Of a stretch of DNA of 64,000 bases, positions 1-10,490 are shown one piece after another (position 1 is the stretch's first letter; every line of letters begins with the position of its first letter). The position numbers were made by a program, and so were the translations under genes. This DNA comes from Sthenelais limicola. Taxonomy: Eukaryota; Annelida; Polychaeta; Phyllodocida; Sigalionidae. The notes beneath the pieces were generated by a model. That model was not told the DNA's origin, did not search any database, and saw only the letters and a list, made by a program, of their open reading frames with translations. The stretch spans positions 20,030,684 to 20,094,683 of the forward strand of contig OW804102.1 in NCBI GenBank assembly GCA_942159475.1, read 5' to 3'.

Positions 1-493
1 TGTTGCCAATATCATTAAGTGGTCAATCGATCGTGAGCTTTTGATAATTGAAGTTCACGTCATATGTTATTATTTATTCATAGAATACTGAGTTAATATA
101 TTTCTTGTTGCTTTATAACCAGCCTCTTAATATATGATCTTGAATATTGAGTATGAAAACTGACCCTTTAGTCCTAGCAAATCACAACAATGAGCTAAAT
201 CCATTTGTGGAACCAGGGACAAATATCCATATACCCTTTTATCAATATTTCAGAGACATCTCAAAAGCCTCCACTCATTTAGTTAATAGATCCTGATTAT
301 TAATCCTAATCATCAAAGCTAATACTAAAATGGCAGAAGTGTTTTCCCCATGATCGTAGAATTAACAAAAACCTCCATGTCAGCATAAATTGTTTAAACA
401 ACCGCTGGATTGACATCAAGTGTTTGTATGAACTCTGGACAGTCTTATCTTATTTGTTTATTAGCACAGAAACTACGTCTTGGGACAACGAGT

Positions 494-858
494 CTAATGT
501 TTCAGGAAAAGTCGGAAAATCGATATTTCTCAAAGGGATTTATTCACAAGATCTCTTTGTGGGAATGTTCTCATTCTTAGAGTGTGTAGTGCTCGAGACC
601 GTATAATTACATGTACGATATTTCAAGACAGTGTATTAAATATATCTTTGCATTTCCGAGGTGATCTTATAGAGTATATTTAGCTATTAATTAGTAAATG
701 TCCACCCAGAAATATTGCACACAGTTCTTTTTAAAAATACCCTACTGTTTACTATCATTGGAATCGTCTTGATCCCATCTTTTCAAATAAAAATTATGAT
801 AATATCTCAAAATTAATTTTTGCGACTTGTGACTCATTTTCCTGGAATACATCACATA
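494..858. repeat. family B interspersed repeat, copy 1 (old)
   Basis: Shares its whole layout with the better copy at 30026-30427. The left end reads like GTTTCAGGAAAA. The middle carries the phrase about GGGA-TGTTCTCATTCTT and GTCCACCCAGAAATATTGC. The right end is ACTCATTTTCCTGGAATACATCACATA, inverted relative to the left. Ends are decayed. Confidence 0.6.
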
Positions 859-1712
859 AATGTTAACTAACTATAGTTTTAAAGTTTATCCTTATTTGAA
901 AAGCAAATTAAGAACTTGTTGGTCTTGTGAGAGCCACTAAGTTTTGTATCTGTAGGCGCACAACTTATTAATTACTGTGCATGTGCAAATTGGTCCCCAG
1001 GCGATCTAATATTGTCAAACTTTAAATGTCCATTATAATTCTGAGAATCATCCGATTCGAAAAAGGAAAACAGTTCCTGTATGTTGTAATATTTTCTAAC
1101 GTTGACTGTTCATTAATAATTAAGGATTCATTCGATTTGAAAAAGGAAAACAGTTTTGTTGTTGTCTTGATTTCCTCCTTTAATTGAACCCAGTTTAAAG
1201 GGATTTAAAGTAAATTATTGCTCTGTGTATCAGGCTACCTTTCCTCGAGCCATGATCCTCATGGACTTCTGTGAAAATTAGCCCAATTAGTACAGACCAA
1301 ATATTTAGACTAAGTGAAGATAAATGATTCTGCAAATTGCATAATCGATGACTGTAGATTACTGTTTTCTGTTGTATTTTGTTAAGATGATCAGTTAGGC
1401 CTAATTAGATTTATATTATTTATAAAGAAATATTAAAATTTAGATCTATGCATACATGTACAAACCTCTAGGACGGAGCTCTGAACTTGGATCTTCCTGT
1501 CTCGATCTTTTCCTGCCTTGATCTGCTCTCGTGAATTGCCAACGCATATGAAACTATATCCAGGGAGAGTCTAACCTAAATAGGCTTACCACCTGTTCCT
1601 TATCAGTGGGTCTATCGTCTCAAAGATAACATCTCTGATCTTGATTAAGCGTGATCGAAACTTGGAAGATTTCGACGTAGGCCTACCTGACAGTGCCAAC
1701 AATGCCATATAT

Positions 1713-1946
1713 GGGTCAGATCTTCAGAAAATGTACAATTCGCCTTCACCAATTTTCTCAAATTTTCCAAATTTAAGACAACAATAAGCTTCAAAATGCA
1801 TTTTAACATAACGGAGCTGATACTTTAAATCAATGCGATAACACATATACTCAGATATACCCAGTATTCTTCATTTTCAGCCAAATTTTGCCGGATTTCC
1901 TAAATGTGAAGGTCTGCCATTTGTACATTTTCTGAAAATCTGACCC
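1713..1946. mobile_element. family A miniature inverted-repeat element, copy 1
   Basis: A 234 bp unit with terminal inverted repeats of roughly 30 bp. It begins GGGTCAGATCTTCAG and ends CTGAAAATCTGACCC. Three related copies occur at 26146-26384, 31616-31849 and 51779-52015. There is no coding capacity, so it is a non-autonomous DNA element (MITE). Flanks are TA-rich, but the target duplication is not clear. Confidence 0.75.
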
Positions 1947-2560
1947 TTATACAATTATACAGCCATACAACATCTCAAGGAGTGAAACTCCTCATGTTGG
2001 TTTTTCCCAACATCCCTCCCTGCCCCTACACTCTCCAAGTAAGCTATGCAACAGCCCTAACATAACAACTCTGAATATATCTAACGATAATCCTGTCCAA
2101 TGTATTGGGAAGAAAGTGGGCAAAATTGCGCACCTAGGGGAGGAATTGCACGACGGCAAAAGCATCTGCCGTGAGCCTGACCTAGGGTGAAGGCCACCAC
2201 TGTTGGTGCGGACCTAAACAATTTGTAAACTCTGATTTTAGAGCTGCCACCACCTGGCAATTATTTTGTTTGTGCTTTATGTTTCTAATGACTGTCTAAC
2301 TGTCTGTTATTGACTTATTTCAAATGTCAATTATGTATATCCAAAATTCATAACTGATCAAATAAGTAAAGAGGCATTATTTTATCATATCATATGGTAT
2401 TTTATGTAACAATGTATTTATTGTAGTTATTGTATAATGTGAACCTTAATTAATGAAGAGCTTAATGAATACTTAACTGAGATATTGGCTTGACTTGGTG
2501 AATACATAATGGAGCAGGAAATGATGTATGTTATTACACCCTCTCTTTTAACCCTGACTG

Positions 2561-2857
2561 CCGGTGTAGCAGTTCTAATGTACCCCCCATCAGGTATACC
2601 CCCCGGTACAACTAACCTATAGGTCTAACATACCGGGGGTACATTTAACCTAGGCCCAATGTAGCCTACCCCTAGGGGTATATTCGACACAGGTTAAATA
2701 TACCCCCACTAGTTTTAAAGTACCGCCAAGGGGGAAACTAAACCTAGGCCTAATATACCCCCAGAATTGTTAATTTTTATTGACCCCCGGTATGTTAAAC
2801 CTAGGTTAGTTGTACCGGGGGGTATACCGGGGGGTACATTAGCTACTGCTACACCGG
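2561..2857. mobile_element. 297 bp inverted-repeat element rich in TACCCCC/GGGGGTA
   Basis: The left arm (2561-2618) starts CCGGTGTAGCAGTTCTAATG. The right arm (2800-2857) is its near-complement, ending CTGCTACACCGG. Both arms contain paired TACCCCC runs, and the centre repeats TAACCTAGGC-like words in both orientations. No open frame is present. The structure is that of a miniature inverted-repeat transposon. I could not define a target duplication. Confidence 0.75.
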
Positions 2858-3572
2858 GGCCACCGAACCGCCCTGAGTATGATTAACAACAATGTGCATG
2901 CTAATTACCATTTATGTCAGATATTATAGTTATGATAGTTTAATTATGCATTAATAAAGATTGAGCATTACGTAATTTACCCATGTACCTACCCCCCCTA
3001 CCCCCCCCCCCCTGGGACTATACGAGTAGTTCCCAGTGGAGAAGGGGAGGCGAGCAACAGCCAATGCGGACCGAGGGGTGGAGCAACGAATGGTTGTACT
3101 TCAGTATTTGAGATTCATTCAGAAATTACCTTGTACCAAACTTGGAATTGCTGCTACACCTTTACCTCTGATAGGATAGAACCTTGATACTTTATTATGA
3201 TGTGTAACCAAGGTCTCAGACTTCGCCTTTTATGATATAGATACTCTGGACCCAAATACATGGACGACATCATGAATTTAAATGAATGAAAGAAATGGGT
3301 TGGACATTTTATTTAATTTTGTTTTCCGCATTTCGACAAAAATAGTCTGTATTTATTCTTTTCCGCAATACAAAAGAAATATGGGTGTTGCTGCTGTCAT
3401 AAGGTCAGCTCCTCTCCTCTTGTATCGTGAGCTACCATCTACCCTAGTGTTTACTTGCATTTGAAGCATACGTTTCACTCTTATCCTTTCCTTAGACAAG
3501 CTTAGACGGATCCGTTATCTTAATATTTCTTTTGTGGGTAATAATGATGGTCAGCTTTTGCAGTATTGTTAT

Positions 3573-3671
3573 TTACTGTTCTTCCATAAGGTATTTGTGT
3601 TCTCTAACCGTTTGAGCTAATGCACAATGGAAGCAGCAGTGAGACACACAGTAATCATTGCAAAGCGATCC
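3573..3671 (-). CDS. PLAC8-like gene, exon 5 (C-terminal signature and stop)
   Basis: Follows a good acceptor (TTCTTTTCAG). It encodes the last 32 residues, including [20 protein letters not shown], then TAA at 3573-3575. It opens in phase 0, matching exon 4's end. The CC..C.LAQ..RE pattern is the strongest single family marker. Confidence 0.88.
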   Translation of the reverse strand, partial: GSLCNDYCVSHCCFHCALAQTVREHKYLMEEQ

Positions 3672-6600
3672 CTGAAAAGAATAAAAATGAATTAAACAAT
3701 AAATTGAAATATCTCAGCATGTATATGAAATTTCAAATTCTTTGTTGTACCTGGAACATAAAAAAAGTGCATCATAAGGTTGAAAATATATTATAAATTA
3801 TATTGAAAATTAAACATATTATATGTAAAGTCATATAGATGGCATTGAAGTGGATGAATCTTGTTTTGTATGATCTAATAGCCTGTGAAAACCTATCTAG
3901 ATGTTACATAATATTTACAAAGTCTAGCCTATGCTATGTTTTACCACTGCCATATTTCAAGAATCGGGCAAGGTTTTCATTAAATTCTATTTCGCTAGTT
4001 ACAGCTGCTATGGAAACCCATTATTATCTCAATGAGTAAAATTTTGTTCCCAAAATGGAATAAAAGAATAATAATCTGGAATTGAGCAAAGTCACCACAT
4101 CCATTTTCAAAAACCCATATTCCCGGAATGTTGCCCTTAGTTTGCAACACATTAGGCCTACATCGAATTTAGAATGGTTCTGGGGCTCTTTTCCGTTTTT
4201 GTCCAGGGTGGTTCTCAGTATGATTAGATGCCAAGAAGTTTTCACCATGCCATCATGTTAAAAAAGTAAGGACTTGAATTCATAAGAATTTATAAGAAAT
4301 TGATTGTGATATTTAACAAAATTAAAGAAATTCATTGGAAATTCCACTGAAAATGAATTGACAAGGTTTTTGTCGTTCCCGTTTATCACCTCCAAGACAA
4401 ACTAACTATGAATTACACCATTGCTGTAATCTGTAAGGTTAACACAGGGTCAAAATAACCCTTCTTCCCTCCTTTACAGTAGGTTTTTCATATCTTCCAT
4501 AAAAACTGTCAAGTGGAAGACTTAATATTCCTTTCCAGAAGCATCCAAACTTACCGGTATTGATTATTATGATGATACTATAAGAATCAAACAATGTATC
4601 AATAGGCTGAAGGATTACCTGGATGCCATTCTTGGAGCGTATTTTGACCCTCAGCATGGGCAGAGTGACATCGGGAAAACAGAGTGGGAGACAAACTGAT
4701 TCGTTCATGTCGCTGGTCAACATCAGTAGTTGACAATAGGAGAAGAAGAAGGAGCAGAGACCTGGGTAGTACATACACACACATTCAGATTAAGATTAAG
4801 ATACTTTTATTTTCGAACTTGTCGCTGTCAGGAAACATAACTCCAGCTGAGGGAGGTTTGCAAGCTTCCTGTTTATTACATTGGTATTTTAACAGTGTAT
4901 AATACCACATTCGTAATGGACGAAGGTGGCCCACTGTTTTTTTTCATTATGATTTGTCATTTACAATATCAAAGTTGGTAAAAAGCGCAGTAGATCTTAT
5001 ATAAACATTGCCTCAGAAACTGTAATTCTTAATTTTGTATGAAATATTAATAATATTGAAGTCATTGGATAATTGTTGTGTCATTCAATGAAATATTGGT
5101 CTGACCATATTAGAGTTTTCTTTGCTGATGCTTTGCTGATACCATTTGTACATATTTGTTGTAATTCATTACAAAAACATTAATCTTCCCCGTGATGTTT
5201 TCTCCTTCTATAACAACAAGGCGATAGATAAGCAACGAATTTCATGAATTAACAAAATATGGTTTTGATAGACTTCAAGCTCGATCCTTTGCGAGACAAC
5301 ATTTTATTCCAATGACTTTCTACAGCGCTTTTACCGGCGGGAATTAAATAAGACCTTTTTAAAGGCTATCTATTTCGTTCTTTTTAAACTCAGAAAGCAG
5401 TTTAGGAAAGAGTATTTTCTACTAACATGATCCGCAGTCTTCAAAGCATCCGCAGAGGCCACTGCTCCAGGGTCGTAGTTGGCTGCCTCGTTCTGGTCCT
5501 TGGTTGATGATAACCGTCTACAATGGACAATCTCATCCCAGTGACACACAAATAGGCATAATAATATCTGATATAACGGTAAATAACCAACTAAACTAAA
5601 GTTCAGTAATTATATTCAGATAAAACTTTTTTCAACTTTCAACTCTTATAACTCACCAACAAAATTTGGGATTAGAAAATGAAATTAATATACACGGTGT
5701 TAGAGGTATAGGTAGGTAGATTGCCCAAGTCACAGTGAACGTATAATTATTCGTTCCATACACTTCTTCAGGTGATCAGTCTCTCAGTAGGTCACAGTGG
5801 ATGGTGCTGCTCACCCACCGAGTTCCTAGCACCTGGTTTATTAAATAAATAGATCAGGAACGACTGTAATTGAAACTCAATGCTATTGTGTGATATACTG
5901 TATGAGGGATCTATTTTGTGTTGTCAACATCAAATATCCTATTGTGATTTTCTGGCTGTTGCCAATTGACGTGAAAGGACCACAAAATATTCCAATATAC
6001 TTTTACCTGTCCATTCCAACAAATTCGAAATTTTTTTGACTGAAAATGGAGAATTCTGGAAAATATCTAAGTTAATTATAGTCTAGGCTTACAGCGCTGG
6101 CTTGTTGTTGGACCTGATTTTGCATTCCTTGTTGCTGATAGTTTGGCTGACCATAGTTTGGCTGACCATAGTTTGGCTGACCATAGTTTGGCTGTCCATA
6201 GTTTGGTTGTCCATAGTTTGGTTGTCCATAGTTTGGCTGTCCATAGTTTGGCTGTCCATAGTTTGGTTGTCCATAGTTTGCCTGTCCATAGTTTGCCTGT
6301 CCGGGCTGTTCATGGATGGGCTGTTCCAAAACAAAAACATTATTATCATTTTTATATTAATCATTTATCCAAACTAGTATTATTATTACAAGTGGAACTG
6401 CACTAACAACATTGATCAATATACAAGGAGTTTACTTTCACACCACTTGTTATAGTTTTCATAGACTTAGCAATATGATCACTGACATAATTTTCATTTA
6501 CACATTCAGGAAATCATATTATTTTAGCAGCAACATAAAACATGCTTATCATTTGATAACGCTGAAAGTATCATGTCGATAAAATTGATACAGTAGTGTC

Positions 6601-8249
6601 CATACAATAGTTTCCAAACTCATTGAAACAGCAATTCCAGCTTGCATTGAAACAAACTATGGAATGTGGGTAGAATTTGAATAAAGTCAGATTGTTATAG
6701 AAGAAACCCATTGCTTGATTGAAGCCTAAAAGAAAACAAATTCATCATTTAAGCATAAAAGTTTGGTCTTGATATTAAATACTATATCGTCCTTCCAGAT
6801 TAAGACTATCCATGATTCAATGGCAAAAGAAGACGTGCATAGAGCATACATTCCTCCGCCAATGTGGGATATAGGTCAGTACAGGCTCCAAACTATAGAC
6901 CGACTCCTATTCATAATGCAAGAACACTCTGAGTAAGACATTCTTTACATTTATAGCATGGTATATAAACTAAGTCAAGACGTAGAGTATGCAATGAACA
7001 GCCAAATGATTTAACACTGCATGATTAATGTTGCATATTTTCATACTGTGTATGTTTGAACATGTATTCAATTATGAATCTTAACACTGCCTGATTTAAG
7101 CTGCAGATTTTCTTCTTTTTGTTCCATTCTTTTCCAACCCAACCCAACATTTTGGAGGATACTGTCTTTTTGTTTTTTACAAGGCATCTAAAACGTCCTT
7201 ATTTGTATTTGGATGACCCGCCCGAATCCTTTACTATAATGACTTCACTTATTTTATTATACATGCATTGCTCTGAGAACAACGTATTTAGATTATTTCT
7301 CACCCATTTATGTATTTCTCTGTTTCAAGTTTGCATGTTTGTATTTTTATCAAAATCCCAGTTTAATCATTTTGATCACCTTACCTCAATACAGAATTTA
7401 CCATGTATCCATCAGAAATAAATTTGTATGAGATCTTGGAGTGAAGAAGGAACCACATTTCTTTATGAGATACTTGAGTGAAGAAGTAACCATAATAATC
7501 ATTCTGTGAGTAAGGAAAACCACTAGCTTCGTTTATTACACAGTTTATGTAAATTTGTTGAAAACGATTTTGTTCAAGTCCAATATAGTTTTAACCTACA
7601 GCGCACTCCAAGATACCAAGAGACTAAATCTAGGTGGTGCATGTCGGGCTTTTTGTGTTGTTGAACATGGAAAGACTTAATGCCGAACCGTGCCCATTGA
7701 CTATGTCATATTTGACTATGTAAACTGAGAAAAAATTGTTAAATCTTTAAAAAAAATTTAATGAAATTCAATGTATGAATAATGTCTTAATTACAAATAA
7801 TTATTGCCTATGTTTCTAAAATTTATGTTCGTATGTTTAGTTTAGAAAGTTTGGAAAATATTTTATTCAGGTCTACAACATTTCCACACGTATATAGTAT
7901 GAATATTTTCAGGACAGCCTGATCGAATTAACAGATGGAGAAAAAAGTTTATACATCAACTCTAATTAGGGTAGTACATGATACGTTTACATATTCTATA
8001 TAAGCTGACTTTATATAATACTACTTTTAGGTACGATGTAATAAAATGAAAGAAGAAAGTTATGTTTGAAACGTATCACAGATTGTGAAATATCTACGAA
8101 ATAAAATTTTGTTAAAAAGAAAAGTAGGCAGAGTTTGAAAGGTATGGTGTACTCACATGCTGACTGTTGGTTGGTTGGGTGACCACAGCCGGTTCAACAG
8201 GAACAACACCCGGAGGCGTCTCGTCTACACTAGGTTCTACAGATGTCAT
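3573..8249 (-). CDS. PLAC8-family cysteine-rich protein with GQPNY-repeat N-terminus (5 exons, 217 aa)
   Basis: Spliced gene. Coding exons 8249-8157, 6320-6093, 5517-5427, 4761-4619 and 3671-3573 sum to 654 bp, that is 217 codons plus TAA. Residues 1-31 are Pro/Val-rich. About 32-107 is a disordered Gly-Gln-Pro-Asn-Tyr repeat tract. About 108-217 is the PLAC8 domain: the [12 protein letters not shown] motif, [20 protein letters not shown], the basic [12 protein letters not shown] segment, then [21 protein letters not shown]. This order of cysteine clusters and the C-terminal CC..C.L.Q..RE signature are diagnostic of the PLAC8/cornifelin/ponzr family. These are small cysteine-rich proteins linked in animals to epithelial differentiation and defence, and in some lineages to cation transport; biochemical function is poorly defined. 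The C-rich segments are partly hydrophobic and may associate with membrane. All donor/acceptor phases agree (0, 0, 1, 0). Confidence 0.87.
4619..4761 (-). CDS. PLAC8-like gene, exon 4 (central cysteine and basic segment)
   Basis: 143 bp, entering in phase 1 and leaving in phase 0 at CAG|GTAATC. The junction with exon 3 rebuilds a cysteine codon (T+GT), giving [13 protein letters not shown]. It continues through [12 protein letters not shown] to [12 protein letters not shown], which joins exon 5's G-S-L-C. The acceptor (ACTACCCAG) has a weak pyrimidine tract; that is the softest point of the model. Confidence 0.8.
5427..5517 (-). CDS. PLAC8-like gene, exon 3 (start of PLAC8 domain)
   Basis: 91 bp, phase 0 to phase 1. 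It encodes [20 protein letters not shown] followed by [10 protein letters not shown]. The Trp and the L-C-x-C-F-x-D-C block are the family's N-terminal signature. The donor is CAT|GTTAGT. Without splicing the frame runs into a stop just beyond the donor, which supports the splice. Confidence 0.85.
6093..6320 (-). CDS. PLAC8-like gene, exon 2 (GQPNY repeat tract)
   Basis: 228 bp, phase 0-0, acceptor GGAACAG and donor GCT|GTAAGC. It encodes a Gly/Gln/Pro/Asn/Tyr low-complexity tract with eleven or twelve five-residue units, then a Gln-rich end. If the donor is skipped, translation stops about seven codons later (TAA at 6072-6074). That would give a 113-residue product lacking the PLAC8 domain. 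Confidence 0.82.
6138..6300. repeat. in-frame 15 bp coding minisatellite
   Basis: Roughly eleven copies of a 15 bp unit (plus strand GTTTGGCTGTCCATA and variants) encode the GQPNY repeats. The unit length is a multiple of three, so copy-number change would alter protein length without shifting frame. Variant units are interspersed: GGCTGA, GGCTGT, GGTTGT and GCCTGT. Confidence 0.9.
6321..8156. other. intron 1 of the PLAC8-like gene
   Basis: 1.8 kb with no recognisable exon or element. It is AT-rich unique sequence with short T and A runs. The open frame around 7119-7421 has no family signature and no fitting splice sites. Confidence 0.6.
8157..8249 (-). CDS. PLAC8-like gene, exon 1 (start codon)
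   Basis: ATG at 8249 opens [20 protein letters not shown] and continues to a consensus donor (CAT|GTGAGT), 31 codons, ending in phase 0. A TATAAAC sequence on the minus strand at 8319-8325 lies about 70 bp upstream of the ATG. It could be the core promoter, but this is only a positional argument. Confidence 0.75.
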
Positions 8250-9421
8250 TGTCTACGTCTGAGGACACTCAGCAAATCTGTTTCGAGTAATATATCGAGA
8301 GAATCACCTTGGAACTTCGTTTATAGAATCAGTAAAAGTTATAATAATAACTATTTCATTTTGGACCCTCAATATGTATGATCTTGTTTGATTAAATTTT
8401 CCTACGTATTGTTGGTGTAAGATTATCAATGAAGCAAGGGGGGGAGTTATTCCAATCTATAGTGAGCAAAACAGTAGTAATGTCTTTGAATAAAAGTTAA
8501 CATAGTGGAAAAAAGCTCTTCATGACAGATTATGCAAGAATGGAAACGACTTTTATTGCAACCGAAATTTTATATATATAAGTATACCATGTAATATAAA
8601 TGACATTAAGGGAAATAATAAAATAACGATATTTGGAACAAATTCATTAGAAAATAGCTAATCCAAAATGATGGGACTCGCCTTTTGTCTGAATATGGAC
8701 TAAGTCGATGTAATTGAAACAGGGGAAATTAAAACAACAAACTGCACCAATCAAATGAAATCCTTGTTTTACCTTTAAGAAGGACGTTCGTGAAGCCTGC
8801 AGGTCAATTGTCTGTCCTCGTCTCCGCCAACAACTGACTCGCCACTTCCTAAGACAGTAGATATAAATATCACAGGAAGGTTTATTCAAGCGTGAAGAAA
8901 AGATAGATACAAATATTAAAGTACTGCCAATCGCCAAAACTTTGTGGCTCTCAGCTAGGATTCATCTGTGTAATAATTTCTCTGTTTTTCGAAGATTCTT
9001 AATTATGATATAGCATATAATATATGCTATATTATATTATAGTATTATATATTATATAATACAAAATTTACAACCAAATGTTTTAAGGACAATTATTGTT
9101 GTTATGAATAGCGGAGTCTATCTTTTTATAACAAGCTGTGAAATCCTGAAATTATTATGATTGCAATAATCATAATATGATTAGTAGGTTCATTTCTACT
9201 ATAATCCTTCCAGGAGCATGATTTCCTGTTTTTTTTCTCCCGTTGAAAATGTTAAATGTCTAATATTCCCCGTGATACTTTAATCCTTCCCATAAAGTTG
9301 CGAAATGGTAATCCGACTTTGAAATAAAAAATAATGATCATTTTTACAATGATAAAATGTCGACTCAATTTTCAAATTGTGGATTTTGACAAACTGACCA
9401 TCAAAAGATATCAATCCATAG
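8250..9421. other. intergenic, AT-rich
   Basis: No gene seen. Contains a TA-rich imperfect palindrome at about 9001-9062 (TATAGCATATAATATATGC and similar) and otherwise unique AT-rich sequence up to the left end of the foldback element. Confidence 0.5.
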
Positions 9422-10490
9422 TAGTCAGGTAGATTGGTGCAAGAATTGTTCAAATTGGTATGAAAGCATGAAATTTGGTACAGTGATAGATTTTGGTATG
9501 CTGATTAATTTTGGATATTGACCCATTCTGAAATATTGTTTTCTTGGGTTCTGTTGCCATGGTAACATTTTTTCAGTGAAATTTTGGCCATTCCCTGGAA
9601 ATGCTGAATTCTAACCAATAATTTGATATGGTATACCCACATAAAGTAGCCTATGGAATAGTTCTCTAATTTTTCTAACTATTTCAGCTAATCATATGGT
9701 TGCTAGGCTATGTATGGTTGCTTAGCAACTGATAATATACTGAAATTTCTCCAAAATGGCTCATTTTATGTATATTTTATGGGGTAAGGCAATTATTTAT
9801 GTTCTAAAATATAACATTTATTTAATGATAACATTTTCAGTGATATGCTTCAGCTTTTAGAATTTCCAAGATGGCTGCCAAATGGTTCTAAGATCCAAAA
9901 TGGCTGATCAAAAGACCCTTCGGGCCCACTTCCTAGTTGACTTGACTTTAGTTTGCAAGCTCATTCATTGTTCATAACAGTATGTACTTCAACCAATTCT
10001 GAACATTAGAATAGATTTGAGAACCTGAAATTTGGTACAGAGATACATTTTAATATGATAATTAATTTTTTATATTGACCCATTCTGAAAAGAATTATTC
10101 TCTTGGCTTCTGTTGCCATGGTAACATTTTTAACTAAAATTTCATCAATTTTCCTGGAAAAACTGATTTCTAACAGATAATCATTACCAATATACCTAAA
10201 TAAAGCAGTTATGCAATAGTTCTCTAAATTAGGTAACTATTTCAGGCAATTCCATGGTTGCTAGGCTATTTATGGTTGCTAAGCAACTGAAAATATGCTG
10301 AAATTGATCTGAAATGACTCATTTAGAGCATATTTTCTGGATAAAATCTATTTTTAATGTACTAAAATGTCATATTTCTTTGATAATCACAATTTCGATG
10401 ATATGCATCAACATTTAGAATTTCCAAGATGGCTGCCAAATGGTTCTAAAGTCCAAAATGGCAGATCAAAAGACCAGTTGGCCCATTTCC
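9422..10490 (+). repeat. foldback element, left arm
   Basis: Two and a fraction tandem units. Each carries, in order, a TTTGGTACAG start, GACCCATTCTGAAA, GTTGCCATGGTAAC, GGTTGCTAGGCTA, GTTGCTWAGCAAC and AAGATGGCTGCCAAATGG. It pairs with 15440-16514 in inverted orientation. Confidence 0.85.

Larger units (their letters stand above)
1..3572. other. gene-free left flank, repeats only
   Basis: I see no coding exon here. The short open frames lack splice context or family resemblance. The stretch holds an old copy of the 0.4 kb repeat family B (494-858), a direct repeat at 1051-1075/1129-1153, a family A miniature element (1713-1946), a 297 bp inverted-repeat element (2561-2857) and a poly-C run near 2993-3012. 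The lower end probably contains the 3' UTR of the PLAC8-like gene. A minus-strand AATAAA lies at 3352-3357, and others lie at 3308-3313 and 3192-3197. Which one is used cannot be decided from sequence. Confidence 0.6.

Noticed and set aside
6089..6406. Alternative-frame repeats (Met-Asp-Ser-Gln-Thr and Val-Trp-Leu types) over exon 2
   Set aside because: Any frame across a 15 bp repeat stays open. Only the GQPNY frame connects by splicing to the PLAC8 exons.
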